Part shown: positions 5,469 through 13,962 of the stretch, one piece after another
Numbering within the stretch: position 1 is the stretch's first letter
How the letters are laid out: each line of letters opens with the position of its first letter
Source of the DNA: CAYLGY01 sp964383325
Lineage (GTDB): Bacteria; Pseudomonadota; Alphaproteobacteria; Rhizobiales; Rhizobiaceae
NCBI GenBank assembly: GCA_964383325.1
Contig: CAYLGY010000051.1
Location: 1 to 20,019, forward strand
Reading direction: 5' to 3'
Length of the DNA: 20,019 nt
Program-made: the position numbers and the translations under genes
The notes under the pieces: generated by a model
Seen by the model: the letters and a program-made list of their open reading frames with translations, nothing else
What the model was told of the DNA's origin: nothing
Database searches by the model: none

Positions 5469-8204
5469 ATGGCGATGGCCAGTCAATCCGTCCCGGTTGC
5501 ACGCATCAGCGAGGTTACGCACAAATATGGCAGCGTTGTCGCGCTGGACAATGTGACGATCGACTTTCCTGCCGGACAGATGCTTGGCCTGATCGGACCG
5601 GACGGCGTCGGCAAGTCGACCCTGCTCGGGTTACTTGCAGGGGCGCGGAAGCTGCAGTCAGGCGAAATCAGCGTGCTTGGCGGATCGATGGCAGAAGCTA
5701 GGCATCGCGCCGGTGTCTATGCCCGCGCCGCCTATATGCCGCAAGGGCTGGGAAAGAATCTCTACAAGGAGCTCAGCGTTGCGGAGAATCTGGATTTCTT
5801 CGCCCGTCTTTATGGCCATGACGCGGCGGAGCGCCGCCGTCGCATGGAGCGCCTGTTGCTTGCAACGGGACTCGATCCTTTTCCCGATCGTCCGGCAGGC
5901 AAGCTCTCAGGCGGCATGAAGCAGAAGCTCGGCCTCTGCTGCGCCTTGATTCATGATCCGGACTTCCTGATCCTCGATGAGCCGACCACGGGTGTAGATC
6001 CGCTTTCCCGCCGCCAGTTCTGGGATCTGATCGACGAGATCCGCGCCCTCCGCCCGCAGATGAGCGTGCTGGTATCCACCGCCTATATGGAGGAGGCCGA
6101 GCGTTTCGACTGGCTGGCTGCAATGGATGGCGGACGCATTCTTGCATCCGGCACCCCGGCTGAACTGCGGGCGCTGGCCGGTGAGGAAGAACTGGAAGCG
6201 GCCTATATTTCCCTGCTGCCGCCGGAAAAGCGCGGCAGCGGGACCCGTCTTGTCATCCCCCAGCGTGCGCCGTGCGAGGGCGGTCCGGCAATCATTGCCA
6301 GAGGGCTGACACGTCGGTTCGGTGACTTCACCGCCGTTAACGATGTCAGCTTCGAGATCGAGCGCGGAGAGATATTCGGCTTTCTCGGTTCGAATGGCTG
6401 CGGCAAGACAACAACGATGAAGATGCTTACCGGACTTCTGCCAGCCTCTGAAGGGGAGGCCTTCCTGTTCGGGGAGCCAATCGACGCGACAAATATCGAG
6501 AGCCGGAAACGGGTCGGATTCATGTCGCAGAATTTCTCGCTTTGGGGCGAACTGACCGTGCGGCAGAACCTGATGCTGCATGCACAGCTGTACCACCTGC
6601 CGACAGTTGAAATCGGCCCGCGTATCGCGGCATTGCTGGCGCAGTTCGGGCTCGGCGCCCATGCCGACGCGATTTCTGCCTCGCTGCCGCTGGGATTGCG
6701 CCAGCGCCTGTCGCTGGCTTGCGCGATCATTCACAGCCCCGACCTCCTGATCCTCGACGAGCCGACCTCGGGTGTTGATCCGGTTGCAAGGGACGAATTC
6801 TGGGCGCTTCTGGTCGATCTGTCGCGGCGGGAGCAGGTGACCATCTTCCTGTCGACCCACTTCATGAACGAAGCCATGCGCTGCGACCGCATTTCGCTCA
6901 TGCATGCCGGCGAGGTTCTGGTATATGACACTCCGCAGAATCTTGCCCGGGAGGGGGGATCCAGCTCTCTTGAGGAGACCTTCATCCGCTATATCGAGGC
7001 GGCGCTCGGCGAGGCGGAGAAGGAAGCCACGCCAAAGCTGTCGCCGTCCCCAAAGGTCCTGGCGTCGCCAGTCTCCTTCATGCCGCGGCTGGGCAGGCTG
7101 CTTGCGGTCAGCAGACGCGAATTGCTGGAAGTGATGCGCGACCCCATCAGGCTGGCCTTCGCCTTTCTGGGCTCGATGATCCTGATGCTGATGTTCGCCT
7201 ATGGAATTTCCTCCGACATCGAGGATCTCACCTTCGCGGCCTTCGACCAGGATCAGACTCCGGAAAGCCGCTCCTATATCGCCAATTTCCAGGGTTCGCC
7301 CTATTTCGTCGAACAGGCGCCCCTCACCAGTATCGCGGCGCTCGAGGAGCGGATGGCGGCGGGAACGGTGTCGCTTGCCCTCGAGATCCCTCGAGGCTTC
7401 GGCCGTGCCGTAACTGCCGGCTCGCCCGCCAGTGTTGCGGCCTGGATCGACGGCGCCAACACCCTCCGCGCTGCGACGATAGAAGGTTATGTGCAGGGCG
7501 CACATGCGACCTTCCTTTCGCAGCTGGCCGCTTCCGCAGGCGGTCCTCTCGCGCGCCCCCTCGTGGAGATGGAACCGCGGTACAGGTATAATCCCGGCTT
7601 CGAGAGCCTGTATTCCATGGCGCCTTCGGTGCCGGCCATTCTTCTCATGCTGTTCCCTGCAATATTGATGGCGGTCAGTATCGCCCGGGAACGCGAGATC
7701 GGCACGATCACCAATTTTCACGTGACGCCGACCGGCAGGCTTGAATATCTCCTCGGCAAGCAGCTGCCCTATGTCGGCATCGGCTTCGTGAACTGGCTGA
7801 TCCTGACGCTGATGACCGTTCTGATCTTTCGCGTACCGCTGACCGGAAGCGCGCTGGCGCTGGCGCTGGGCGCCATAGTCTATGTCAGCGCGTCCACCGG
7901 ATTCGGCATGCTCATCGCTGTTTTCACCCGCTCCCAAGTCGCGGCAGTGTTCGCGACCATGATCCTCGCCATGCTCCCGACAGTGCAGTTTTCAGGCCTT
8001 ATTCAGCCGGTATCTTCCCTCGAAGGTGCGGCGCGGATCATGGGACAGCTCTGGCCAACCAATTACTTCATGCAAATGAGCGTCGGCGCCTTCAACAAGG
8101 GTCTCGGCTTCTTGGAGCTCCAGGCCAATATTCTCCTCATTGCCGCCTTCGTGCCGGTCGCCGTCGGCATCGCTGCGCTGATGCTGCGGAAGCAGGAGCG
8201 GTAA
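5469..8204 (+). CDS. rbbA: RbbA-like fused ABC transporter: two ATPase domains plus ABC-2 permease
   Basis: At 911 residues this equals the length of E. coli RbbA, and it lies between the same neighbours. First ATPase domain: Walker A GPDGVGKST (43-51), signature LSGGM (146-150), Walker B LILDE (167-171). Second: Walker A GSNGCGKTTT (307-316), signature position LPLGL (406-410), Walker B LILDE (427-431), switch His464 in STHF. The C-terminal part (about 545-911) is an ABC-2 permease with a helix at about 563-580, a periplasmic loop and a cluster of helices from about 715. The first domain has STAY in place of the switch-histidine motif and the second lacks a normal LSGGQ, so one of two ATP sites is probably inactive; I recall the same changes in E. 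coli RbbA. Start 5469 was chosen over an upstream in-frame start at 5409 because the latter lies inside yhiI. E. coli RbbA has been linked to ribosomes, but the operon argues for export. Confidence 0.92.
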   Translation: MAMASQSVPVARISEVTHKYGSVVALDNVTIDFPAGQMLGLIGPDGVGKSTLLGLLAGARKLQSGEISVLGGSMAEARHRAGVYARAAYMPQGLGKNLYKELSVAENLDFFARLYGHDAAERRRRMERLLLATGLDPFPDRPAGKLSGGMKQKLGLCCALIHDPDFLILDEPTTGVDPLSRRQFWDLIDEIRALRPQMSVLVSTAYMEEAERFDWLAAMDGGRILASGTPAELRALAGEEELEAAYISLLPPEKRGSGTRLVIPQRAPCEGGPAIIARGLTRRFGDFTAVNDVSFEIERGEIFGFLGSNGCGKTTTMKMLTGLLPASEGEAFLFGEPIDATNIESRKRVGFMSQNFSLWGELTVRQNLMLHAQLYHLPTVEIGPRIAALLAQFGLGAHADAISASLPLGLRQRLSLACAIIHSPDLLILDEPTSGVDPVARDEFWALLVDLSRREQVTIFLSTHFMNEAMRCDRISLMHAGEVLVYDTPQNLAREGGSSSLEETFIRYIEAALGEAEKEATPKLSPSPKVLASPVSFMPRLGRLLAVSRRELLEVMRDPIRLAFAFLGSMILMLMFAYGISSDIEDLTFAAFDQDQTPESRSYIANFQGSPYFVEQAPLTSIAALEERMAAGTVSLALEIPRGFGRAVTAGSPASVAAWIDGANTLRAATIEGYVQGAHATFLSQLAASAGGPLARPLVEMEPRYRYNPGFESLYSMAPSVPAILLMLFPAILMAVSIAREREIGTITNFHVTPTGRLEYLLGKQLPYVGIGFVNWLILTLMTVLIFRVPLTGSALALALGAIVYVSASTGFGMLIAVFTRSQVAAVFATMILAMLPTVQFSGLIQPVSSLEGAARIMGQLWPTNYFMQMSVGAFNKGLGFLELQANILLIAAFVPVAVGIAALMLRKQER

Positions 8205-9325
8205 TGGGGAGCCTGCGCAACATCTTCTGGCTCACTGGCAAGGAGCTGCGCACGCTCTGGCGCGATCTCGTCCTGCTGCTGCTGGTGATCTATTCCTTTG
8301 GTCCGGGAATGTATGTCGAATCCAATGCGGCAGGCGAAACCATCAGCAAGACCGTAGTCGCCTTTGTCGACGAGGACAATTCCATATTGTCGCGGGCACT
8401 GCGCAATGCGCTCTATCCGCCGTGGTTTCTCGAACCGGGCGTGATCGAGGCGGCCGAAATCGACCCGCTCATGGATTGGGGCGAGGTCATCTTTGCCGTC
8501 GTTGTGCCGAACGGCTTCGAGGCGGACGTCCGTAGCGGTCGTCCGGTTACCTTGCAGATCAACATCGATGCCACGAAGACGCAGCAGGCGGCCATCGGCA
8601 CTGGCTACCTGACCGCCATTCTGACCCAGGAGGTACAGCGTTTCGCGACCCGCCAGAATCTTGCGAGTGCGCCGCCGGTTGATCTGGTGGTGCGCCGTGC
8701 ATTCAATCCTTCCGGCGACAATGTCTGGTTTGCGGCGATTGGCGGGCTCCTGAATTCGCTCTCCATGCTGACCATCGTGCTGGTCGGCGCGGCCCTGATC
8801 CGCGAGCGCGAGCATGGGACGATCGAGCATCTCCTGCTCATGCCCGTCACTGCAATCGAGATCGCGCTGGCCAAGATCGTCGCCAATGGCGGCGTCATCT
8901 TCATTGCCTTCATCTTTTCGCTGTTCATTGTCGTCGAAGGCGCACTCGGCATTCCGTTTGCCGGCTCGCAGACGCTTCTGCTGGCGGGGACCGCAATCTA
9001 TGTCTTTGCGGCGGCGGCAATCGGCCTGCTGCTCGGCACGCTTGCACGTACCATGGCGCAGTTCGCGCTGCTCATCATGCTGGTGATCATGCCGATGATG
9101 ATCCTTTCCGGCGGCATGACCCCGGTGGAAAGCCAGCCCGCCTGGCTGGAGCCGATCACCTGGCTGCTGCCGTCACGGCATTACATGTCCTTTGCGGCGG
9201 CGATCTTCTACCGCGGTGCCGGGCTTGATCTCATCTGGACGGAGTTTCTCTGGACCTTCGTGCTGGGCGCGGCAACCCTCTTGGCAAGCCTCGTCATCTT
9301 TCGCCGCTCCGTCAGCGGGGCTTGA
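8204..9325 (+). CDS. yhhJ: ABC-2 type permease (YhhJ-like)
   Basis: The 373-residue protein has the ABC-2 permease layout: one N-terminal helix (LVLLLLVIYSFGPGMYV), a periplasmic domain of ~130 residues (TVVAFVDEDNSILSRALR), the conserved IREREHGTIEHLLLMP block at a coupling helix, then five or so helices. E. coli YhhJ is about the same size. The start overlaps the rbbA stop by one base (TAATG), which indicates coupled translation. It should pair with the permease half of RbbA to form the membrane pore, powered by the RbbA ATPases and linked to the YhiI-like adaptor. The substrate is not known. The last 14 bp overlap the 3' end of the opposing gene. Confidence 0.9.
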   Translation: MGSLRNIFWLTGKELRTLWRDLVLLLLVIYSFGPGMYVESNAAGETISKTVVAFVDEDNSILSRALRNALYPPWFLEPGVIEAAEIDPLMDWGEVIFAVVVPNGFEADVRSGRPVTLQINIDATKTQQAAIGTGYLTAILTQEVQRFATRQNLASAPPVDLVVRRAFNPSGDNVWFAAIGGLLNSLSMLTIVLVGAALIREREHGTIEHLLLMPVTAIEIALAKIVANGGVIFIAFIFSLFIVVEGALGIPFAGSQTLLLAGTAIYVFAAAAIGLLLGTLARTMAQFALLIMLVIMPMMILSGGMTPVESQPAWLEPITWLLPSRHYMSFAAAIFYRGAGLDLIWTEFLWTFVLGAATLLASLVIFRRSVSGA

Positions 9326-10580
9326 CCGAGCGGCGAAGGACATCGTGCCATTCGGGATGCTTGTCGATCAGCCTTTTTGCATAGGGGCAGAGCGGGATCA
9401 CGGTGAGCCGTTCGGCGCGTGCGTCCTCGATCGCCTGCTGGACAAGCAACTCGCCGAGCTTGCGACCGCGTAGTTCCGGCGCCACCTCGGTATGGTCGAG
9501 GATGATCTGGCTTGTGCCGATCCTTGTATAAGTGAGGATCGCTTCCGCGCCGTCGACGCGGATCCGGTAGCGGCCCTTCGCGGCGCCGTCTTCCCGTTCG
9601 ATCTCGATGGCAGGATTGGGCTTGTCGCCCGCCATTACCGGTTGCGGATCTGGCTGGCGCACCTGCCGGGGCGCTCCGGTCGCGCATTCCAGAAGTTCCC
9701 TGTCCCATTCGCCCAGCCTTGCCGCAGCTTCATAGGTCGAGGTCAGGAAGGCCATCAGGTCGGCAGCGGGATCGTCTGATTCACGCACCGCATCATAGGG
9801 CAGGATGAACTCGGAAAGTTCCTCGTGCCAGAACGCGGCAGCCGGCTGCACTGGCGCGGCACGGTAACCTTGCGGTGCCGGATATGCATAGGCATAGAAT
9901 GCAGGGTAATCGATGCCGCTTCCGCCGGGCCAGAAGCCGGCCGAAGACACTTCGCGGTCATAGGCTTCCTGGGCGACACGATCGGGCAGGGCAGGGAACC
10001 CGCCGGGATGGAGCGGCGCGCGTCGCCCGGAAAATCGAGTCACGGCGAGATCGAGGGCACCCCAGAAGAGATGTACCGGGCTGGACTTGCCGAGAAAGCC
10101 GGTGCGGAACTCTTTGAAGATCCGGTCCATGGAAATCAACGCTTCGTGAAAGCGACGGACCGCATCGCGGTCATAGGGGCGGTCCCGATGATCCTCGCGA
10201 AAAGGTACGGGATCAGGTACCTCATTGGGGGCACCATCAAAGTCCGGCGTCCCGCCGAGGGTGGAGACAAGATCGCAAAAGCGGGCGTGGAACTGCGCCA
10301 CGGTCATCGGTTCGATCGGAAAGCTTTCCCGCAGGCCGCTGCCGCAGATGCCCACCAGCTCATGCCGATGGAAATCGAACAGGATCTCGATGCCGGGACC
10401 ATCCGGGATCGGCGAAGTGGACAGGCCATCGGGCGTGACGTAGAAGGTGGCGTTCCAGGAATGGTTGAGCCAGGGCGCATGCGCCAGCCGGTATTTGCCT
10501 GCAATCTGCAGAAAGAGATGCAAGGCTGCGCAGGTTTCCCGCCATGCGGGATAGTCAAGATGGGGCCAACCGCTGCGCAT
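9312..10580 (-). CDS. DUF5996 protein fused to a small GNAT (NATD1/YidJ-like) acetyltransferase domain
   Basis: The 422-residue protein has two parts. Residues 1 to about 315 match DUF5996: WPHLDYPAWRETCAALHLF, then KYRLAHAPWLNHSWNATFYV, LSTSPIPDG and later WPGGSGIDYPAFYAYAYP. Residues about 322-422 match the compact GNAT family of YidJ/NATD1: DHTEVAPELRGRKLGELLV (362-380) with the acetyl-CoA loop RGRKLG, then VIPLCPYAKRLIDKHPEW (394-411). The two are normally separate proteins, so the fusion suggests a shared job, perhaps small-molecule or protein acetylation; substrate unknown. GGAGGAAGCAAT before the ATG is a strong ribosome site. It is the last gene of a leftward run after the HisC-like aminotransferase (55 bp gap). 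Its end overlaps the end of yhhJ by 14 bp with no terminator visible between. Confidence 0.85.
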   Translation of the reverse strand: MRSGWPHLDYPAWRETCAALHLFLQIAGKYRLAHAPWLNHSWNATFYVTPDGLSTSPIPDGPGIEILFDFHRHELVGICGSGLRESFPIEPMTVAQFHARFCDLVSTLGGTPDFDGAPNEVPDPVPFREDHRDRPYDRDAVRRFHEALISMDRIFKEFRTGFLGKSSPVHLFWGALDLAVTRFSGRRAPLHPGGFPALPDRVAQEAYDREVSSAGFWPGGSGIDYPAFYAYAYPAPQGYRAAPVQPAAAFWHEELSEFILPYDAVRESDDPAADLMAFLTSTYEAAARLGEWDRELLECATGAPRQVRQPDPQPVMAGDKPNPAIEIEREDGAAKGRYRIRVDGAEAILTYTRIGTSQIILDHTEVAPELRGRKLGELLVQQAIEDARAERLTVIPLCPYAKRLIDKHPEWHDVLRRSVKPR

Positions 10581-10635
10581 ATTGCTTCCTCCGCCAGCAA
10601 CGGTAATGCATCAGCGGGCAGAAAGCAAAACGCGG

Positions 10636-11757
10636 TCAAAAGCGGCTGGAGCCGCGCACCTTCGCCAGAGCAGGGCCGAGTTCAGCCTCGAACAGGTCGA
10701 TTTCCGCTTCCGGACCCACGCTGACCCGAATGCAGCGGTCGAGGCCGGGAGCCATCGGCTTGCGGATGAAGATGCCGCGCTGGCCCAGCTCCCGCAACAG
10801 GCCTTCTGCAAACACGCCATCGGTGCCGCAATCCATCGCGACAAAATTCGTGGCGGATGGCAGAGGCTTCAACCCGTTCGCCTCGGCGATCGCGCCAAGT
10901 CGCTGCCGGCAGGCGGCGACCTTGTTCACGACACGCTCGAGATATTGTCGGTCGCGTAACGCGGCGAGGCAGGCAGCCTGCGCCATCCGGGTCACCCCGA
11001 AATGGTTGCGGACCTTTTCGAATGCGCGGATGACCGGGGCCTCGCCGATCGCGTAGCCGCACCGCAGTCCGGCAAGTCCGTAGGCCTTGGAAAAGGTCCG
11101 CATGCGCAGCAGGTTGGGACGAAAGACATCGATGGGCGGACGGGCTGAGGCCGGCGCCAGCTCGCAATAGGCCTCATCGAGCACAAGCAGCGTGGCAGGC
11201 GGAAGCGCTGCGATGAAAGTCGTGATCTCATCGGCCTCCCACCAGCTACCCATCGGATTGTCGGGATTTGCGAGATAGACAATGCGGGCGCGTTCGCGCC
11301 ACGCCGCTTCGAGCAGGCCGCTCAGATTCGCGCGGTCATTCTGATAAGGAACGGCAATGAGCCGGGCGCCGAAGCCTGCTACATGGAAATTGAACGTCGG
11401 ATAGCCGCCGAGCGAAGTGACGACCGGATCGCCCGGCCGCGCATATTGTCGTACGACCAGACCGAGCAGGCCATCAATACCTTCCCCGATGACGATGTTT
11501 TCTGACGCGATCCCGAGCTCGGTTGCAATCCCATGGCGCAATTCGTGATTCTCGGGATCGCAATATTTCCACATGTCGCTCGCCGCCGCCTGTATCGCTT
11601 CCACTGCGGCGGGCGAGGGGCCGAAGCCGTTTTCATTGGCGCCGAGCCGAGCCCGGAAAGGGGAGCCTTGCCGACGCTCCTGCGTCTCGGGTCCAACGAA
11701 CGGAACTGTCTCCGGCAAGGAGGCGACAATTGGCGTGAGCGGAGGAAAATCTGGCAT
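10636..11757 (-). CDS. HisC-like class I/II PLP aminotransferase
   Basis: The 373-residue protein has the histidinol-phosphate aminotransferase pattern: LGANENGFGPSPAAVEAI (38-55), NPDNPMGSWW (164-173, where NPNNPTG is usual), DEAYCEL (194-200), the PLP lysine Lys224 in TFSKAYGLAGLRCGYAIG, and RVSVGPEAE near the end. The family moves an amino group between imidazole or aromatic amino compounds and 2-oxoglutarate in the cytoplasm. No other histidine gene is nearby, and it sits between a maleylacetate reductase gene and the DUF5996-GNAT gene on the same strand, so a role in histidine synthesis is doubtful; a paralogue for an aromatic or other amine is as likely. Start 11757 has GGAG seven bases upstream. 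Confidence 0.88.
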   Translation of the reverse strand: MPDFPPLTPIVASLPETVPFVGPETQERRQGSPFRARLGANENGFGPSPAAVEAIQAAASDMWKYCDPENHELRHGIATELGIASENIVIGEGIDGLLGLVVRQYARPGDPVVTSLGGYPTFNFHVAGFGARLIAVPYQNDRANLSGLLEAAWRERARIVYLANPDNPMGSWWEADEITTFIAALPPATLLVLDEAYCELAPASARPPIDVFRPNLLRMRTFSKAYGLAGLRCGYAIGEAPVIRAFEKVRNHFGVTRMAQAACLAALRDRQYLERVVNKVAACRQRLGAIAEANGLKPLPSATNFVAMDCGTDGVFAEGLLRELGQRGIFIRKPMAPGLDRCIRVSVGPEAEIDLFEAELGPALAKVRGSSRF

Positions 11758-11850
11758 GTGAAGGCTCCGGGAGAATTGCCCGTCCTTATGCCTTTGCCTG
11801 AACTCACGCGCAACCGGCGATGCCCATGCAGGACACTGGCTGCAACCCTT

Positions 11851-12930
11851 TCAATCGCATCGCGCCGGTGGTTCGCCGGCAAAGGCTGTGCGCAGGAGAG
11901 CGAGGATGTCTTTCCGGGTCAGGGGACGCGGGTTCCAGTAGGGGGCGGACATTGCGAGATCCGCGGCGCGATCCAGATCAGCCTCCTGCATGCCCAGTTC
12001 GGCTAGGCTTTGCGGGGCATCGAGCGAAGCGGCGAAGGCATATAGCCCCGCGCCAAGGTCCCGGGTCCCCAGAATTTTCCGCAGCGGCTCAAGCAACGCG
12101 TGCGCAGCCCGGGCATTGAAGCCGATCGTATGCGGCAACATCACGGCGTGGGTTTCGGCATGCGGAAGCGAGAAGGAGCCGCCAAGCACATGGCAGAGCT
12201 TGTGGTGCAAGGCCATGCCGACCTGGCCCAGCACCGTGCCGCACAGCCATGCGCCGTAAAGGGTTTCTCCCCGCGCCGTCAGATCCTGCGGGTCCCCGAG
12301 GAGGCGCGGCAAGGCGGCGTGGAATGCTGCCAGACCTTCTCGGGCCAGCAGCGTCGATACCGGATTGCGATCCTGCGCGTAGAGCCCCTCAGCCGCATGC
12401 GCCATGGCGTTGAGCGCGCTGGCGACCGTCACCGATTGCGGCAGCGATAGAATGAGTTCGGCATCGTAAAGGATGACCGCCGGCTGGACGCGCGGGTCAC
12501 GAAGCGTCGTCTTGCGGCCGTTCTCGGTCTGACCGAGCACCGATGTGGCCTCGCTCCCCGCATAGGTGGTCGGCAATGCGATCTGTGGCAGGCGGGTACG
12601 AAGCCCCAAAGCCTTTCCGAGACCGATGGCCGATCCGCCACCGAGGGCGATGAGACAATCGCCCTCCAGCTTCCGGACTTCCGCCAATGCCGCCTCCGTC
12701 ACTTCGACGGGCGTATGCATCTCGGCCATCGGAAGGCTGCCTGCGGCTAACCGTCCAAGGTTCGCGGCGAGCGCTTCGGCCTTCTCCGCCTGTCGGGGAG
12801 TCGACAGGATGATCGCGCGAGATCGGCCCAGCCGTTCGACCTCCGCCGCTGTATCGCGCCGGATGCCGGGACCGAAACGTACCCGTACGGGCAAGGCGGT
12901 ATAGGTGAATTCGGGCTCGAAGAATGACAT
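11851..12930 (-). CDS. Maleylacetate reductase (iron-containing alcohol dehydrogenase family)
   Basis: The 359-residue length and motifs fit maleylacetate reductases: ALGGGSAIGLGKALGLRT (95-112) for the dinucleotide, QIALPTTYAGSEATSVLG (116-133), GRKTTLRDPRV, ALNAMAHAAEGLYA and GMALHHKLCHVLGGSFSLPH (238-257) followed by HAVMLPH. Reaction of the family: NAD(P)H-dependent reduction of maleylacetate to 3-oxoadipate, the last special step of hydroquinone and hydroxyquinol breakdown before the beta-ketoadipate route; cytoplasmic. It follows the LysR gene by 18 bp on the same strand and so is probably co-transcribed with it. The ring-cleaving dioxygenase gene on the other side of that regulator supplies the upstream step. 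Confidence 0.92.
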   Translation of the reverse strand: MSFFEPEFTYTALPVRVRFGPGIRRDTAAEVERLGRSRAIILSTPRQAEKAEALAANLGRLAAGSLPMAEMHTPVEVTEAALAEVRKLEGDCLIALGGGSAIGLGKALGLRTRLPQIALPTTYAGSEATSVLGQTENGRKTTLRDPRVQPAVILYDAELILSLPQSVTVASALNAMAHAAEGLYAQDRNPVSTLLAREGLAAFHAALPRLLGDPQDLTARGETLYGAWLCGTVLGQVGMALHHKLCHVLGGSFSLPHAETHAVMLPHTIGFNARAAHALLEPLRKILGTRDLGAGLYAFAASLDAPQSLAELGMQEADLDRAADLAMSAPYWNPRPLTRKDILALLRTAFAGEPPARCD

Positions 12931-12948
12931 GTCACGCCTTGCTCCCGC

Positions 12949-13848
12949 TCAGAACGAACCGAGATCCGTGATACAGGCCTCGAAGAAATCCGAAAAGGTG
13001 GCAACCTTCAGCGGGAGTCGATCATAGGGCGGGTAGTACAGCGTAAGCCAGATCTGCGGGGCGGCCCAATCCGCCAGGACCTCGACCAGCCGCCCAGTCT
13101 TCAGGTCGTCATGGACAATGAACAGCGGTAGTAGTGCGATGCCCTCTCCATTGACGGCAAGCCGGGCCAGCAGGTCGCCATTATTGGTGCTGAACGCGCC
13201 TGCCGCCCGGTGCACCCGCCTTGCCGCTCCCCGTGAAAGCTCCCATTGCTCTTCATGGGCGTCGGCCCCGTAACTCAGGCAGGCATGACCTGCGAGATCT
13301 TCGGGCGCCTCCGGCGTGCCGCGTGCGGCCAGATAGGATGGCGATGCGACAAGGGTGCGCCGCACCGGACTTATCTTGCGCCAGATCGTCGACTTGTCCT
13401 CCGGTGGGCCGGAGATCCGGATCGCAAGATCATAGCCTCCCTCGACAATGTCGACGAAGCTGTCCGTAAGCAGCACTTCGACCTGCGTCTGCGGATGGAG
13501 TGTCGAAAATTGCGATAGTACAGTGGGCAGGACTTTCAGACCCAGTGAAAGCGGCGCGCTGATCCGGATGGAGCCCGAGGTGATCCCCTGTTCCTCCCGG
13601 GTTTCCTCGGCGGCCCGCGCCAGTGCTTCGACCAATGGCGCAACCCGCGCTGCATAAACCGCGCCCGCTGAAGTCAGCGACACCTGCCGGGTCGTCCGTA
13701 CAAGCAGTTGAAGACCGAGGCGCCTTTCGAGGGCTGCCACGGTGCGGGTGACCGATGCCGGCGTCATGGCCAGCCGTCGCGCCGCGCCGGCAAAACTGCC
13801 GAGTTCGGCTACAGTCAGAAAGACACGCAGGGATTCGAGCTCGCCCAT
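12949..13848 (-). CDS. LysR-family transcriptional regulator
   Basis: The 299-residue protein has the standard LysR plan: a winged helix-turn-helix at residues 1-60 (LESLRVFLTVAELGSFAGAA, then MTPASVTRTVAALERRLG), and a periplasmic-binding-like effector domain from about 90 (GSIRISAPLSLGLKVLPTVL). The effector part resembles the branch that has PSYLAARGTPEAPEDLAGHAC. It is divergent from the dioxygenase gene with a 114-bp gap and lies first in a run with maleylacetate reductase. By the usual LysR logic it would activate both directions in response to an aromatic intermediate. No ribosome site precedes the ATG; a -10 box sits six bases upstream, so the mRNA may be leaderless. Confidence 0.92.
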   Translation of the reverse strand: MGELESLRVFLTVAELGSFAGAARRLAMTPASVTRTVAALERRLGLQLLVRTTRQVSLTSAGAVYAARVAPLVEALARAAEETREEQGITSGSIRISAPLSLGLKVLPTVLSQFSTLHPQTQVEVLLTDSFVDIVEGGYDLAIRISGPPEDKSTIWRKISPVRRTLVASPSYLAARGTPEAPEDLAGHACLSYGADAHEEQWELSRGAARRVHRAAGAFSTNNGDLLARLAVNGEGIALLPLFIVHDDLKTGRLVEVLADWAAPQIWLTLYYPPYDRLPLKVATFSDFFEACITDLGSF

Positions 13849-13854
13849 GGCGGT

Positions 13855-13885
13855 ATTATTACGCCGAGTGCAACAATCAATGCAA
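13855..13885 (-). promoter_or_regulatory. Predicted promoter of the LysR gene
   Basis: On the minus strand TTGCAT (13885-13880) and TAATAAT (13861-13855) are separated by 18 bp, a good sigma-70 layout. The -10 ends six bases before the ATG, which predicts transcription starting at or very near the start codon. Confidence 0.5.
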
Positions 13886-13887
13886 CA
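13869..13887. promoter_or_regulatory. Direct repeat TGCAACA in the divergent LysR/dioxygenase promoter region
   Basis: TGCAACA occurs at 13869-13875 and 13881-13887, a 12-bp period of about one helix turn. The second copy overlaps the predicted -35 box of the LysR gene, which would allow self-repression by LysR binding. LysR sites are usually inverted T-N11-A boxes, so the match is only partial. Confidence 0.4.
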
Positions 13888-13962
13888 TTATGAAGGTTCT
13901 CGTAGGAGTTGGTCCGGCCTATCTTCAGTTCAACAGACAGGATCGAACGAGAGGACGAGACC

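Noticed and set aside
5907..7937. Open frame of 676 codons on the minus strand
   Set aside because: It lies entirely opposite rbbA, whose ATPase motifs are unmistakable. The antisense product has no recognisable motif; long antisense frames are common in GC-rich coding DNA.
9825..10724. Open frame of 299 codons on the plus strand
   Set aside because: It lies opposite the DUF5996-GNAT gene, which has clear family motifs and a strong ribosome site.
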